64,000 bases of DNA from an uncultured Lachnospiraceae bacterium. Its GTDB lineage: Bacteria > Bacillota > Clostridia > Lachnospirales > Lachnospiraceae. The DNA is taken from contig CAMKQH010000024.1 in NCBI GenBank assembly GCA_946414885.1, positions 1-64,000 of the forward strand, given 5' to 3'. Every line of letters starts with the position of its first letter. The stretch's first letter is position 1. This document shows positions 7,843 through 16,689 of the stretch, one piece after another. A program made the translations under genes and the position numbers. The notes under the pieces were generated by a model. That model worked only from the letters and a program-made list of their open reading frames with translations, ran no database searches and was not told where the DNA came from.

Positions 7843-9564
7843 TTATTTCGGGAGCACAAACGAACTCTTTAGGGAGACGATGCGGTTAAATACAAGCGCG
7901 TTCTCCTTAGAATCCTTGGGATCCACGCTAAAGAATCCCTGGCGCACGAACTGGAAACGATCGAAAGGCTTTGCGCCTGCAAACGCCGGCTCAAGGTAGC
8001 CTTTCATGACGGTCAGGGAATTTGGATTCAAAAATACGTCTCCATTCTCATCATAGACGCTTCCAGCCGCCTCCGCCTTCTCTTCGTCGATTAGATTCTC
8101 ATACAGACGGATTTCAGCCGGGATGGCCGTCTTTGCCGCTACCCAGTGAATCGTTCCCTTCACCTTTCTTCCGTCAGGACTATTGCCGCCCTTCGACGCG
8201 GGATCGTAGGTACAATGCACTTCCGTCACGTTACCGTTCGCATCCTTCACGCAGCCCGTGCACGTCACGAAATAAGCATTCATCAGGCGCACTTCATTTC
8301 CAGGAAACATTCTGAAATACTTCTTCGGGGGCTCCTCCATGAAATCTTCACGCTCGATGTATAATTCTTTTCCGAAGGGAATCTTTCTGTTCCCAAGTCC
8401 TTCGTTCTCAGGATTGTTCACGCCCTCAAGTTCTTCCGTCTGACCTTCCGGATAATTGTCAATGATCAGCTTTACCGGATCAAGGATCGCCATGTATCTC
8501 GGTGCCTTAGGCTTTAAGTCCTCGCGGATGCAGTACTCAAGTGCTGCGTAATCCGCTACGGAATTGGCCTTGGAAACGCCGCACATCTCCACAAACGCCT
8601 TGATGGACTCCGGCGTAAAGCCTCTGCGGCGAAGGGCTGCAATGGAGACAAGCCTCGGATCGTCCCAACCGTCCACCTTTCCATCCTGAACAAGCTTCTT
8701 GATGTATCTCTTGCCCGTCACCACGTTCTTAAGATACATCTTCGCCTGCTCGATCTGGCGGGGAGGATGCGGGTACTCCAGTTCCCGTACCACCCAGTCA
8801 TATAAAGGTCTGTGGTCCTCAAACTCCAGCGTACAGATGGAATGGGTAATGCCCTCGATCGCATCCTCGATGGGATGTGCAAAGTCATACATGGGATAAA
8901 TGCACCAGGCATCTCCCGTGTTGTGGTGTGTCATGTGTGCCACGCGGTAAATGACGGGATCACGCATGTTGACGTTGGGGCTTGCCATGTCAATCTTGGC
9001 ACGAAGCACCTTCTCGCCGTCCGCATACTTTCCATCCTTCATCTCTTCAAAGAGACGCAGGTTCTCTTCGATGCTCCTCTCGCGATTCGGATCATTAACT
9101 CCGGGCTCCGTAAAGGAACCTCTCGTCGCCTTGATTTCCTCCGCAGACAGGTCTGAAACGTAAGCGAGGCCCTTCTTGATGAGCTTTACCGCGCCCTCAT
9201 ACATCTGTCCAAAATAATTGGATGCAAAGAAGAGTCTGTCCTCATAATCAGCGCCAAGCCACTGTACGTCCGCCTTGATGGACTCAACAAACTCGATATC
9301 CTCCTTGGTGGGATTGGTATCATCAAAACGCATGTTGAACTTTCCGCCATACTGCTGCGCCAGCCCATAGTTTACAAGGATGGACTTTGCGTGTCCGATG
9401 TGCAGATATCCGTTGGGTTCCGGAGGAAAACGGGTGTGAACGGTGTCATATACGCCCTCCGCCAGATCCTTGTCGATTGCCTGTTCAATAAAATTACGGC
9501 TCACGACGGTCTTCTCTTCTTTTTCGTCCGCAGCGCCTGCTACGTTTGTTTCCATGTCTGCCAT
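7843..9564 (-). CDS. glnS: Glutaminyl-tRNA synthetase
   Basis: 573 residues, the usual length. Class I signature [16 protein letters not shown] near residue 47, then the GlnRS blocks AMYDFAHP-like, [12 protein letters not shown] and GWDDPRL. The second class I signature reads [11 protein letters not shown] where proteobacterial enzymes have VMSKRKL, a variant I associate with clostridial GlnRS. It charges tRNA-Gln with glutamine in the cytoplasm. It starts 23 bp after the AICAR transformylase gene, so it appears to be the last gene of the ZTP-riboswitch operon. The presence of gatCAB at 27501-30706 raises the question of how Gln-tRNA and Asn-tRNA are made. Confidence 0.95.
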   Translation of the reverse strand: MADMETNVAGAADEKEEKTVVSRNFIEQAIDKDLAEGVYDTVHTRFPPEPNGYLHIGHAKSILVNYGLAQQYGGKFNMRFDDTNPTKEDIEFVESIKADVQWLGADYEDRLFFASNYFGQMYEGAVKLIKKGLAYVSDLSAEEIKATRGSFTEPGVNDPNRERSIEENLRLFEEMKDGKYADGEKVLRAKIDMASPNVNMRDPVIYRVAHMTHHNTGDAWCIYPMYDFAHPIEDAIEGITHSICTLEFEDHRPLYDWVVRELEYPHPPRQIEQAKMYLKNVVTGKRYIKKLVQDGKVDGWDDPRLVSIAALRRRGFTPESIKAFVEMCGVSKANSVADYAALEYCIREDLKPKAPRYMAILDPVKLIIDNYPEGQTEELEGVNNPENEGLGNRKIPFGKELYIEREDFMEEPPKKYFRMFPGNEVRLMNAYFVTCTGCVKDANGNVTEVHCTYDPASKGGNSPDGRKVKGTIHWVAAKTAIPAEIRLYENLIDEEKAEAAGSVYDENGDVFLNPNSLTVMKGYLEPAFAGAKPFDRFQFVRQGFFSVDPKDSKENALVFNRIVSLKSSFVLPK

Positions 9565-9587
9565 ATATTTATTCCTTCTTTCAAAGC

Positions 9588-10766
9588 TTAGTGGTGGAAC
9601 AGACGGATACCCGTAAATGCCATCACCATGTTATACTTGTCTGCGCACTCGATCACGAGATCGTCGCGAACGGATCCGCCGGGCTGTGCAATGTATTTCA
9701 CGCCGCTCTTGCGTGCTCTCTCAATGTTGTCAGAGAAGGGGAAGAATGCGTCGCTTCCGCAGGTCACGCCCTGCATCTTGTCGAGCCACGCCCTCTTTTC
9801 CTCGCGGGTAAACACGGCGGGCTTTACCTTAAAGGTCTTCTCCCAAACGCCGTCAGCAAGCACGTCCTCGTACTCATCTCCCATGTATACGTCGATGGCA
9901 TTGTCGCGGTCTGCGCGGCCAAGGCCGTCCACAAACTGCAGACCCATTACCTGGGGAGATTGACGAAGGAACCAGTTGTCAGCCTTCTGGCCTGCAAGTC
10001 TGGTGCAATGGATTCTGGATTGCTGACCTGCGCCGATACCGATGGCCTGTCCGTCCTTCACGTAGCATACGGAATTGGACTGCGTGTACTTCAGCGTGAT
10101 CAGGGAGATCTTCATGTCGATCAGCGCGTTTGCGGGAATGTCCTTATTTGCGGTCACAATGTTGGAAAGAAGGTCACCGTTTACGTCCAGCTCATTTCTT
10201 CCCTGCTCAAAGGTGATGCCGTAAACCTGCTTCTTCTCAATGGGTGCAGGCACGTAATTGGGATCGATCTGGATCACGTTGTAATTGCCCTTCTTCTTTG
10301 CCTTCAGCATCTCCAGTGCTTCCTCGGTGTAACCGGGAGCGATTACGCCGTCGGACACCTCACGCTTGATCAGCTTTGCGGTGTCTGCATCACACACGTC
10401 GGACAATGCGATAAAATCACCGAAGGAAGACATTCTGTCCGCGCCTCTTGCCCTAGCGTACGCGCATGCCAGGGGAGAGAGCTCCCCAAGGTCATCTACC
10501 CAGTAAATCTTAGCCAACGTCTCAGAAAGGGGCAGTCCAACTGCAGCGCCTGCAGGACTTACGTGCTTGAAAGAGGTGGCGGCGGGAAGGCCGGTTGCCT
10601 CCTTGAGTTCCTTTACAAGCTGCCAGCCGTTGAAGGCATCCAAAAAGTTGATATAGCCAGGCTTACCGTTCAAAACGGTAACGGGCAGTTCGCTTCCATC
10701 CTCCATGAAGATCCTGGAAGGCTTCTGATTCGGGTTACAACCATATTTCAATTGAATTTCGTTCAT
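9588..10766 (-). CDS. purH: AICAR formyltransferase, standalone
   Basis: 392 residues, equivalent to only the transformylase half of bifunctional Pur[14 protein letters not shown] at the start, [13 protein letters not shown] near 95 and [14 protein letters not shown] near 245 are the signatures of the 10-formyl-THF dependent step that makes FAICAR. The IMP cyclohydrolase half of classic PurH is missing, but the gene upstream (10901) encodes an unrelated PurO-type cyclohydrolase, so the two final steps of IMP synthesis are rebuilt from separate proteins. It is preceded by AAGGAG and a 134-bp gap containing a hairpin. Confidence 0.95.
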   Translation of the reverse strand: MNEIQLKYGCNPNQKPSRIFMEDGSELPVTVLNGKPGYINFLDAFNGWQLVKELKEATGLPAATSFKHVSPAGAAVGLPLSETLAKIYWVDDLGELSPLACAYARARGADRMSSFGDFIALSDVCDADTAKLIKREVSDGVIAPGYTEEALEMLKAKKKGNYNVIQIDPNYVPAPIEKKQVYGITFEQGRNELDVNGDLLSNIVTANKDIPANALIDMKISLITLKYTQSNSVCYVKDGQAIGIGAGQQSRIHCTRLAGQKADNWFLRQSPQVMGLQFVDGLGRADRDNAIDVYMGDEYEDVLADGVWEKTFKVKPAVFTREEKRAWLDKMQGVTCGSDAFFPFSDNIERARKSGVKYIAQPGGSVRDDLVIECADKYNMVMAFTGIRLFHH

Positions 10767-10836
10767 GTATGTTATTCTCCTTAATTAAATCGCTGCGCGA
10801 TATTTTATGGTTCCATTTCACTCGGCTCCGTTACGC

Positions 10837-10877
10837 GATGAAAATTGCGTCTCAAATTCAGCGCCGTAATTTTCATC
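10837..10877. other. Intercistronic hairpin between purO and the AICAR transformylase gene
   Basis: GATGAAAATT (10837-10846) and AATTTTCATC (10868-10877), a perfect 10-bp inverted repeat in the 134-bp gap. It has no terminal T tract on the minus strand. It may be a processing or regulatory site; no riboswitch was recognised here. Confidence 0.55.
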
Positions 10878-10900
10878 GGTCGCCTCGCTTCATTCCGCCT

Positions 10901-11608
10901 TTATTGGTTCTTGTTTACGATTCTGGTCTCGTATTTGCCAGTTGCAATATCAATAAATCTTACGAACAGGGATACCTTGTTGTCCTCGTTCAAAGCGTTC
11001 CAAACCATGTTGGTAAAGGTATCTATGTCTCCAGTGATATCCACTTTGGTGGGTTCGCCTGCGAAGCTGGGCAGGGGATTGCCGTCATGCTGGTAGGTAT
11101 GGATGAATCTGCCCTCACCTGCCTTCGGATTGTCATAGGTGAAAAGATAACGGTTGCAGCAATCAGGATCGCCGTCGTTGCTCTTTAAGATGGACATGGA
11201 GAAGTCATATGCGCCGCCCTCCACGTGCATCAGTCCGGAAATTCTGGGGGTGAAGTTCGGTCCGTCCGGCTCAAACTCACGGCATCTCAGGGTCTGCTCA
11301 AAGGTCATGCCATTTTCCATGCCTTCATAGATAGTATCCGTCTGGTCTCCATTTGTGACAATCGTGTCACATCCAAGGACTCTGACGGGAGCATAAATGA
11401 TCAGGCTGGGATCCTCCAGCTTGGACGGATCAAATGCCTGGGTGCGAATGCCCTCTCCCTCTTTTACAAAAACGCGGTTGCGGCTGTTAGAGCTTCTTCC
11501 CATGATGAAGTAAGCAGTTACCGCATGCTTTCCGTCCGCAGACCTTCCGATCACGATGCCGCGTCCGGGATACTCGTTGCTTTCCAATTCCTGTTTCAGT
11601 GAAACCAT
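10901..11608 (-). CDS. purO: IMP cyclohydrolase, archaeal PurO type
   Basis: 235 residues with the PurO-like opening YPGRGIVIGRSADGKHAVTAYFIMGRS, then SSNSRNR, and a central CDTIVTNGDQTDTI. This is the COG3363/PF07826 enzyme that closes FAICAR to IMP, unrelated to the PurH cyclohydrolase domain. It is the first gene of a purO - transformylase - glnS operon and lies behind a ZTP riboswitch (11662-11812) and a sigma-A promoter. AGGAGG lies upstream of ATG 11608. The control by ZTP, a derivative of the AICAR substrate pool, fits the enzyme's pathway position. Confidence 0.92.
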   Translation of the reverse strand: MVSLKQELESNEYPGRGIVIGRSADGKHAVTAYFIMGRSSNSRNRVFVKEGEGIRTQAFDPSKLEDPSLIIYAPVRVLGCDTIVTNGDQTDTIYEGMENGMTFEQTLRCREFEPDGPNFTPRISGLMHVEGGAYDFSMSILKSNDGDPDCCNRYLFTYDNPKAGEGRFIHTYQHDGNPLPSFAGEPTKVDITGDIDTFTNMVWNALNEDNKVSLFVRFIDIATGKYETRIVNKNQ

Positions 11609-11661
11609 TGTTCTCCTCCTTAATTACTTCGCTGTCGCTTGGTTGCCTTCCTCAGCACTCA

Positions 11662-11812
11662 TAAAATTCGACCGCCTGAGCCCACAAAAGACCCGCAGGT
11701 CCATGCGTTGCCCAGGCGGTCGGCTTTTCTTTTGGCATCACGCCGCATCCGGCGCTTTCACCTTCCTCTGCACTCCCTCGTGGTTCTCCACTTTTCCGCC
11801 AGTTGTGCAGCT
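11662..11812 (-). promoter_or_regulatory. ZTP (pfl) riboswitch with overlapping terminator
   Basis: On the minus strand, 11769-11809 forms TGCAC/GTGCA around an AACTGGCGGA internal loop and GTGG-AGAA-CCAC, followed by GAGGGAG; this is the 5' domain of the ZTP aptamer. After a linker with its own small hairpin comes the conserved 3' element CCGACCGCCTGGGCA (11709-11723). A complementary arm GGCTCAGGCGGTCG (11669-11682) followed by AATTTTAT can pair with that element as a terminator, so ligand binding would favour read-through. Known class members control purine and one-carbon genes, matching the purO - AICAR transformylase operon behind it. Confidence 0.92.
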
Positions 11813-11821
11813 CATGAAATT

Positions 11822-11850
11822 ATCTTACGTGATTTCCCGACGTTTTTCAA
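11822..11850 (-). promoter_or_regulatory. Promoter of the purO operon
   Basis: Minus strand TTGAAA (11845-11850), 17-bp spacer, TAAGAT (11822-11827), placed just upstream of the riboswitch. The start would fall at about 11815, giving a leader of about 205 bases. Confidence 0.7.
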
Positions 11851-11878
11851 GCCCAAAATCACGTGATCCGGCGAATTT

Positions 11879-14800
11879 TTATTCCTCCTTTTTCCCCTTT
11901 GAGGTCAGCTTAAATCCGACAAATCCGCCGATGCCGCATACTGCCAATGCCAGCAATGCGATCACCCAAACGCTTACGCCGGCCTTTGGAGGATTGTCTG
12001 GAACTTCTTTCTCATCGCTGATGGTCGGTCCGTCCCCATCATCCGTTCCCGCCTGAGGATTCCCTTCTTTTTCCGCATCGGGTGCCTCGGCATTTTTCGA
12101 AAAACTTCTTGCCTGGCTGATGGCGGCGTCGGGATTCTCACTCTCTTCCATGGGCTTTCCTTCCTCTGCCAGTCTCAGGGTTCCAAAGCAGGAGGCGTCC
12201 GTTCCGGCATCCTGCGTCGCGTCGCACCAGCTTAATGTCCCGATCCTGGTACCGTCCGCATTTGCGTCATTTACGCGAAGGTCAAAGCCGATCGCGTCAT
12301 TCGCCTTTGGTTTTTTATCCGTCCATTCAAAGGATGCCTCTATCACGTAACCGCCGGCAACGGAACGCACCTTTGACTCAACCTTCTTTTCCGCCGCATT
12401 CGTTCCGAGACAGTTCACCACGTTTTCGGCATTGATGCGGTATCTCTTATCATCCTTGTCATAGGGATTACTTCTCGCATGATTCTCGTCAATATAGATC
12501 TCCAGGGAATCCTGCTCATAGGCTTCCTTCCCCTTGACGGACACTTCCGCGTCCTGGATCTCCGCATAGACGTAAAGCTTCTTCTCGTCCCAGAGAACCT
12601 TCACCTTCGCCGCACATTGCGCCGCCCCGGTGTTAACGTTCAGCCAAAGCGTCTGGGCCGTCCCCCAAACTTCATCCGGTTCCCCGTCTATCTTGGGGCT
12701 GCCTTGGAAGGCACTCATAAGTGCGGGCTTCAGCGTGCAGACTGCATAGTTTTTACTGCTGGTCTCCTGCTTCATCTGCGCGTCGCCAAGCGCCAGTTCC
12801 GTTCCGCTTCCGTCCGTCACCTTCACGTCAAGCAGGAACTGTTTTCCAAAGTGGAGTTCCTCCATCGGGATTTTAAAACTTGCCGTGTATCCGCCTGACA
12901 TGGCAATGGATTCCGGTCTCTTTATGACGTAGGTTTTGGGTTGGATGCCGTCCCGCCCCTCCGTCTCCTCCGTAACGTAAACCGTCACGAAATCATTCTC
13001 ACTGTTTAACGTCTTATCCTTTACTTCCACCCGGACCTGCAGGCCATCAAGCGTCCAGACGGGATATGCCGTAGCCGTTGTGTCTCCTGAGCGGAAGGGG
13101 TACGTTAGCGCAGTGTCGTATCTTCCGTCATAGCTTCTGCGCACTTCCACCTTCTTCTGAAGGATCTCGATCTTCGAGGGATCCGCGAATGCCCAGAATG
13201 CCGGCTTCGCCAAGTAATTGCCGTCAAACAAGAGCGGGCACTGGCTTCTCAGCCCGTCAGCGCCGCCGCCGAGATCAGACTTATTCTGAAGCCAGGACGT
13301 GGGATCCGTAACGCCCCAGAAAGTGATGCCGCCAACCTCATATCCTTCAATGGCATCCAGCTTCTTTAAGCACTCGTAAATGCTCTGGTAAACCAGGGCC
13401 TGATCCTGATACTCCTGATCCTTTGTCGCTGCCGTGCCGTCATAATTTGAGCTTGCGCCCATGTCGAGCTCCGTCAGCTGGATCTTGCCAACGATGTCAA
13501 GGTACTGCCTTGCGGCCGCCTCAAAATTCTGGATGCTAAAGCTGTCAAGACCATAATGTGCCTGCATGCCAAAGGCGTCAATCCTGGTGCCGACGCCAGG
13601 CGCGCCCTCCTGCTCCTTGACTGCTTTTAACAGGGCACAGATGTTGGGAATCTTGACGGGCCAGCTGTCATTGTAATCATTGTAATAAAGTTCCACGTTC
13701 GCGGGAGCATATTTATTGGCATACTTAAAGGCATTGATAATGTATTCGTTGCTCTGATAGATATGCCACCAACTGGACTTGGTGGAATGCGTCGAGTCCG
13801 TCAGCTTATCACTTCCGCCTTTGTCATCGCGGTAGACCATGGAGGTGCTGTCAGAGCACGCCTCGTTCACCACGTCCCAGCCATAAAACAGATCCTTGTA
13901 CTTACTGTCCTTGCCCACGTAATGCTCCAGCAGGCTCTTGATATACCATTCCAGACGCTGATCCATGACTTCCTTGGAAACGTAATCCTTTTGGGGATCA
14001 TAATCCTCATGGAAGAACCATTCCGGCGTCTGCGCGTGCCATACCAGCACGTGACCGCGCACCTTGATTGGATGATCAGGATTTGCCTCGTTATACTTCA
14101 GCACCGCATTCAGGAATTGCTCACCCCTGGAATAATCAATCTTGGGAACCAACAGCTTTTTCCCGTTCAGCGTCACGGTCTCCGTACCGGGACATTGACC
14201 GTTGGAATAACCGAAATGCGCGTCAGGTTTCAGCTCATTTCCCGTCGTAACGGCATTGGCATGCGTCGTAAGGAGCGCCCACTCCTTTTTGTTATTCACG
14301 GGGTGCGTCACCATGCCGACGATCGTATTCTCACCAAGCTCTGCCGTGATGACATCCCGCAGAATGGGAAGCTCCTCACCCTCCACGGGCGGTTGCTCCG
14401 AAGCCTTTAATTTCATGGATACGCCAGTGATGGAATAGGACCCAAGATTGGAACTGCTCTCCTCCTGGAAACGGACTACCACCTGACTAGCTCCGTCTGA
14501 TACCTGATAGGTACCGCTCAGTTTTACCCACTGGCCAGCCGGAACCTGCTTTAACAGTTCACCCCGGACCTCGCCGCTGTAGGCCTGGCTCAGATACTTT
14601 GTCACGCCATCCTCGACCACGTAGGGGCCAAAGAATACCTGCCTCTGGTTAGCGGCAAGATCCTTATAATCCTCCGAGAGCTTTACGTAAAAGGAAACCT
14701 CATATTCCTCACCGGGGATCACCACGTCCGTCACGTCCTGGGAAAAGCCCTGATAGCTCTGTGTTCTGCCGGAGATGGTGGCGTAAGTCTTCACGTCATC

Positions 14801-15022
14801 AAAGATGGGCGTATCCTGCGTCTCGCAGGTGAGCGTGGCACCCGTATCCATCCAGGAATCCATTCCGCTCTCAAAATTCGGGTTTTTGATCAAGTTCTCC
14901 CCTGCTGCCTTAACCTTTCCTGATGGCATGAGCACCAGGCTTCCCAGCACCAACGCCACTGACAAAAGCAGACTGATCTCACGGCGAACCCGTCTCCACT
15001 GTTTTCTTTTACCGTTATTCAT
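11879..15022 (-). CDS. Membrane-anchored multidomain GH10 endo-xylanase
   Basis: 1047 residues from the ATG at 15022, which has GGAGGA ten bases upstream; the ATG at 15040 overlaps that site. Order: signal peptide; CBM22-like module from about 35 to 200 (NPNFESGMDSW); GH10 barrel from about 220 to 620 with HVLVWHAQTPEW, acid/base Glu in GWDVVNEA and nucleophile Glu in QLTELDMG; a beta-rich module from about 625 to 755; a CBM9-like module from about 765 to 950 (KIDGEPDEVWG); acidic linker; a membrane helix and basic tail at the end. It cleaves xylan at the cell surface, held by its C-terminal anchor. It starts 38 bp after the MutS-like gene and may be co-transcribed with it. Confidence 0.93.
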   Translation of the reverse strand: MNNGKRKQWRRVRREISLLLSVALVLGSLVLMPSGKVKAAGENLIKNPNFESGMDSWMDTGATLTCETQDTPIFDDVKTYATISGRTQSYQGFSQDVTDVVIPGEEYEVSFYVKLSEDYKDLAANQRQVFFGPYVVEDGVTKYLSQAYSGEVRGELLKQVPAGQWVKLSGTYQVSDGASQVVVRFQEESSSNLGSYSITGVSMKLKASEQPPVEGEELPILRDVITAELGENTIVGMVTHPVNNKKEWALLTTHANAVTTGNELKPDAHFGYSNGQCPGTETVTLNGKKLLVPKIDYSRGEQFLNAVLKYNEANPDHPIKVRGHVLVWHAQTPEWFFHEDYDPQKDYVSKEVMDQRLEWYIKSLLEHYVGKDSKYKDLFYGWDVVNEACSDSTSMVYRDDKGGSDKLTDSTHSTKSSWWHIYQSNEYIINAFKYANKYAPANVELYYNDYNDSWPVKIPNICALLKAVKEQEGAPGVGTRIDAFGMQAHYGLDSFSIQNFEAAARQYLDIVGKIQLTELDMGASSNYDGTAATKDQEYQDQALVYQSIYECLKKLDAIEGYEVGGITFWGVTDPTSWLQNKSDLGGGADGLRSQCPLLFDGNYLAKPAFWAFADPSKIEILQKKVEVRRSYDGRYDTALTYPFRSGDTTATAYPVWTLDGLQVRVEVKDKTLNSENDFVTVYVTEETEGRDGIQPKTYVIKRPESIAMSGGYTASFKIPMEELHFGKQFLLDVKVTDGSGTELALGDAQMKQETSSKNYAVCTLKPALMSAFQGSPKIDGEPDEVWGTAQTLWLNVNTGAAQCAAKVKVLWDEKKLYVYAEIQDAEVSVKGKEAYEQDSLEIYIDENHARSNPYDKDDKRYRINAENVVNCLGTNAAEKKVESKVRSVAGGYVIEASFEWTDKKPKANDAIGFDLRVNDANADGTRIGTLSWCDATQDAGTDASCFGTLRLAEEGKPMEESENPDAAISQARSFSKNAEAPDAEKEGNPQAGTDDGDGPTISDEKEVPDNPPKAGVSVWVIALLALAVCGIGGFVGFKLTSKGKKEE

Positions 15023-15060
15023 CGTACAAAAATCCTCCAAGTAATGTTTTCCGCGCCAGC

Positions 15061-16689
15061 TTATGCTTGGCCCTTGCGCTCCACGATCTCCTCGTACAGA
15101 TCCAGTCCAAAGCTGGTTAGCTCTGGCGCATGCTGGATCATCTTAAACGTCCGGATGCCTCCGGGCTTTCTCTCTGCTGAAAGGAACTCGATGCCGGAAT
15201 TTTCACTTGCCGACCGTTCCTGGTATGCCCTCTGGGCAAAGGACAACAGGTGCGTGACCGTCAAGATCTTTACGCCCGCCTCTCCCAGCGCCTTGATTAT
15301 GTCGTAGGCAATGACGGAGCCCTCTTTCTCCGTGGTTGTCGCAAAGGATTCGTTTAACAGAAGGAGCGGCCGCTCGCCCAGATTCTTGATGATCTGATCC
15401 ATGCGGTTTAACTCTTCATCCAACCGGCCGCTGTTCATCTCACTGTCCTCACGCCTGGTAAAATGTGTGAACAGATCCGGGAAGATGGAGCTTTCGAATT
15501 TCTGTGCCGCAACCATAAGTCCAGCCTGCATCATGACCTGCGCAATGCCAATGCTGCGAAGGAACGTCGACTTGCCGCCCTGATTGGCTCCCGTCACGAT
15601 CAGCAACATCTTGTGCTCCAGCTTACAGGTATTTCCCACGGCACTGACGCGCTGCTCCAGACACATGACAAATTCCTTTAGTTCCTTGAAGGACAGCTTA
15701 TCCTTCTCACATACCGTCGGGAAGCAATAATCCAGCTGGAATCTTCCCATTTGATGCCGCAGGTTTACGGCCCCAAGATAAAAGGCCGACTGCAGGTGCA
15801 GGCTGTCAAAGAAGGTCCCAAAATCGCTCAGGATTGACGCCATGCTTCCCACCACGTAGCTCACCACCTGGAGTTCCAGCAGGGATGCCTGATCCTTGAC
15901 GGCCGTCTCCTTGGTGACAGAGAAGGAATCCGGGATCCTGGAATTCTTGAAATCCTGGATCTTGCTCATGGTACTGCCCGGCTTATAAAATTTCTGCCTG
16001 TAGGAGGAAACCTCCTGAAGCTTTAAGGAACTGAATTTCAGTCCGTCCTCCAACCCGCATTCCACGACGATTTTGGGGCGTATCACCTTATTGTCTTCGT
16101 CCTCCGCCTCTCCGCCATCCACGTAAAAACTCACGTCCTCCAAAATCTTCTTTACGTAAGCCTCGCGCTCCTCGGAGAATTCCGCATCCAGACGCTCCGC
16201 AAAACCAAGTAGTCCGCGGGAATGCAATTTATCCTTGCACTCCTTTAATCTGCCTCGGATCTCACTGAGATTCTCCGTCATCAGCGTGATCACGCGAACG
16301 TCCGTGATCAGCTTCATCATGGGGTTAGCGTTACTCATCTTTTCCATCACGCTTCGTCCAAGCTTATTCCACTCTGCAAGAACGCGCGAACTGATCTCAT
16401 AAAAAGCTTTGACCAGATCCTCGTTTTTTAGGAAATCCCTCAGGATCTCCTGCCGGTACAGGATCTGATCCTCCTCTCTGAGCGGAATCATCATGACCTT
16501 GCGCATGCAGTCCTGAATATAGGGATCTTCCTTGCCAATCTTTTTGACGCGTTCCTCCTCATAGATCACTTCCTTTGCGGCCGCCAGAAACATGGCGCGA
16601 AGGCCCAGGTCCTGAATGATGCTCTTTGCGTCAAAGTACTGCGGATCCATAAGCTTGTCCGTTTGCTCATATAATAAAAAACTGTTCAT
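15061..16689 (-). CDS. MutS-family ATPase, short form (partner A)
   Basis: 542 residues. The C-terminal third is a MutS ATPase: Walker A GANQGGKST near 375, FTRREDSEMNSGRLDEEL (ABC-type signature region), Walker-B-like LLLNESFATT and the THLLSF switch. The N-terminal part is helical like MutS lever/clamp regions. The mismatch-recognition domain of MutS1 and the Smr nuclease of MutS2 are both missing. It overlaps the upstream MutS-like gene by four bases (ATGA), suggesting translational coupling and a heterodimer. The substrate is unknown; a role in recombination or structured DNA is inference. Confidence 0.85.
   Translation of the reverse strand: MNSFLLYEQTDKLMDPQYFDAKSIIQDLGLRAMFLAAAKEVIYEEERVKKIGKEDPYIQDCMRKVMMIPLREEDQILYRQEILRDFLKNEDLVKAFYEISSRVLAEWNKLGRSVMEKMSNANPMMKLITDVRVITLMTENLSEIRGRLKECKDKLHSRGLLGFAERLDAEFSEEREAYVKKILEDVSFYVDGGEAEDEDNKVIRPKIVVECGLEDGLKFSSLKLQEVSSYRQKFYKPGSTMSKIQDFKNSRIPDSFSVTKETAVKDQASLLELQVVSYVVGSMASILSDFGTFFDSLHLQSAFYLGAVNLRHQMGRFQLDYCFPTVCEKDKLSFKELKEFVMCLEQRVSAVGNTCKLEHKMLLIVTGANQGGKSTFLRSIGIAQVMMQAGLMVAAQKFESSIFPDLFTHFTRREDSEMNSGRLDEELNRMDQIIKNLGERPLLLLNESFATTTEKEGSVIAYDIIKALGEAGVKILTVTHLLSFAQRAYQERSASENSGIEFLSAERKPGGIRTFKMIQHAPELTSFGLDLYEEIVERKGQA

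Noticed and set aside
9546..10784. 412-codon plus-strand frame opposite the AICAR transformylase gene
   Set aside because: Shadow of a conserved enzyme gene.
13763..14410. Long plus-strand frame inside the xylanase gene
   Set aside because: Antisense shadow of the GH10 catalytic domain; the minus-strand frame has all family motifs.
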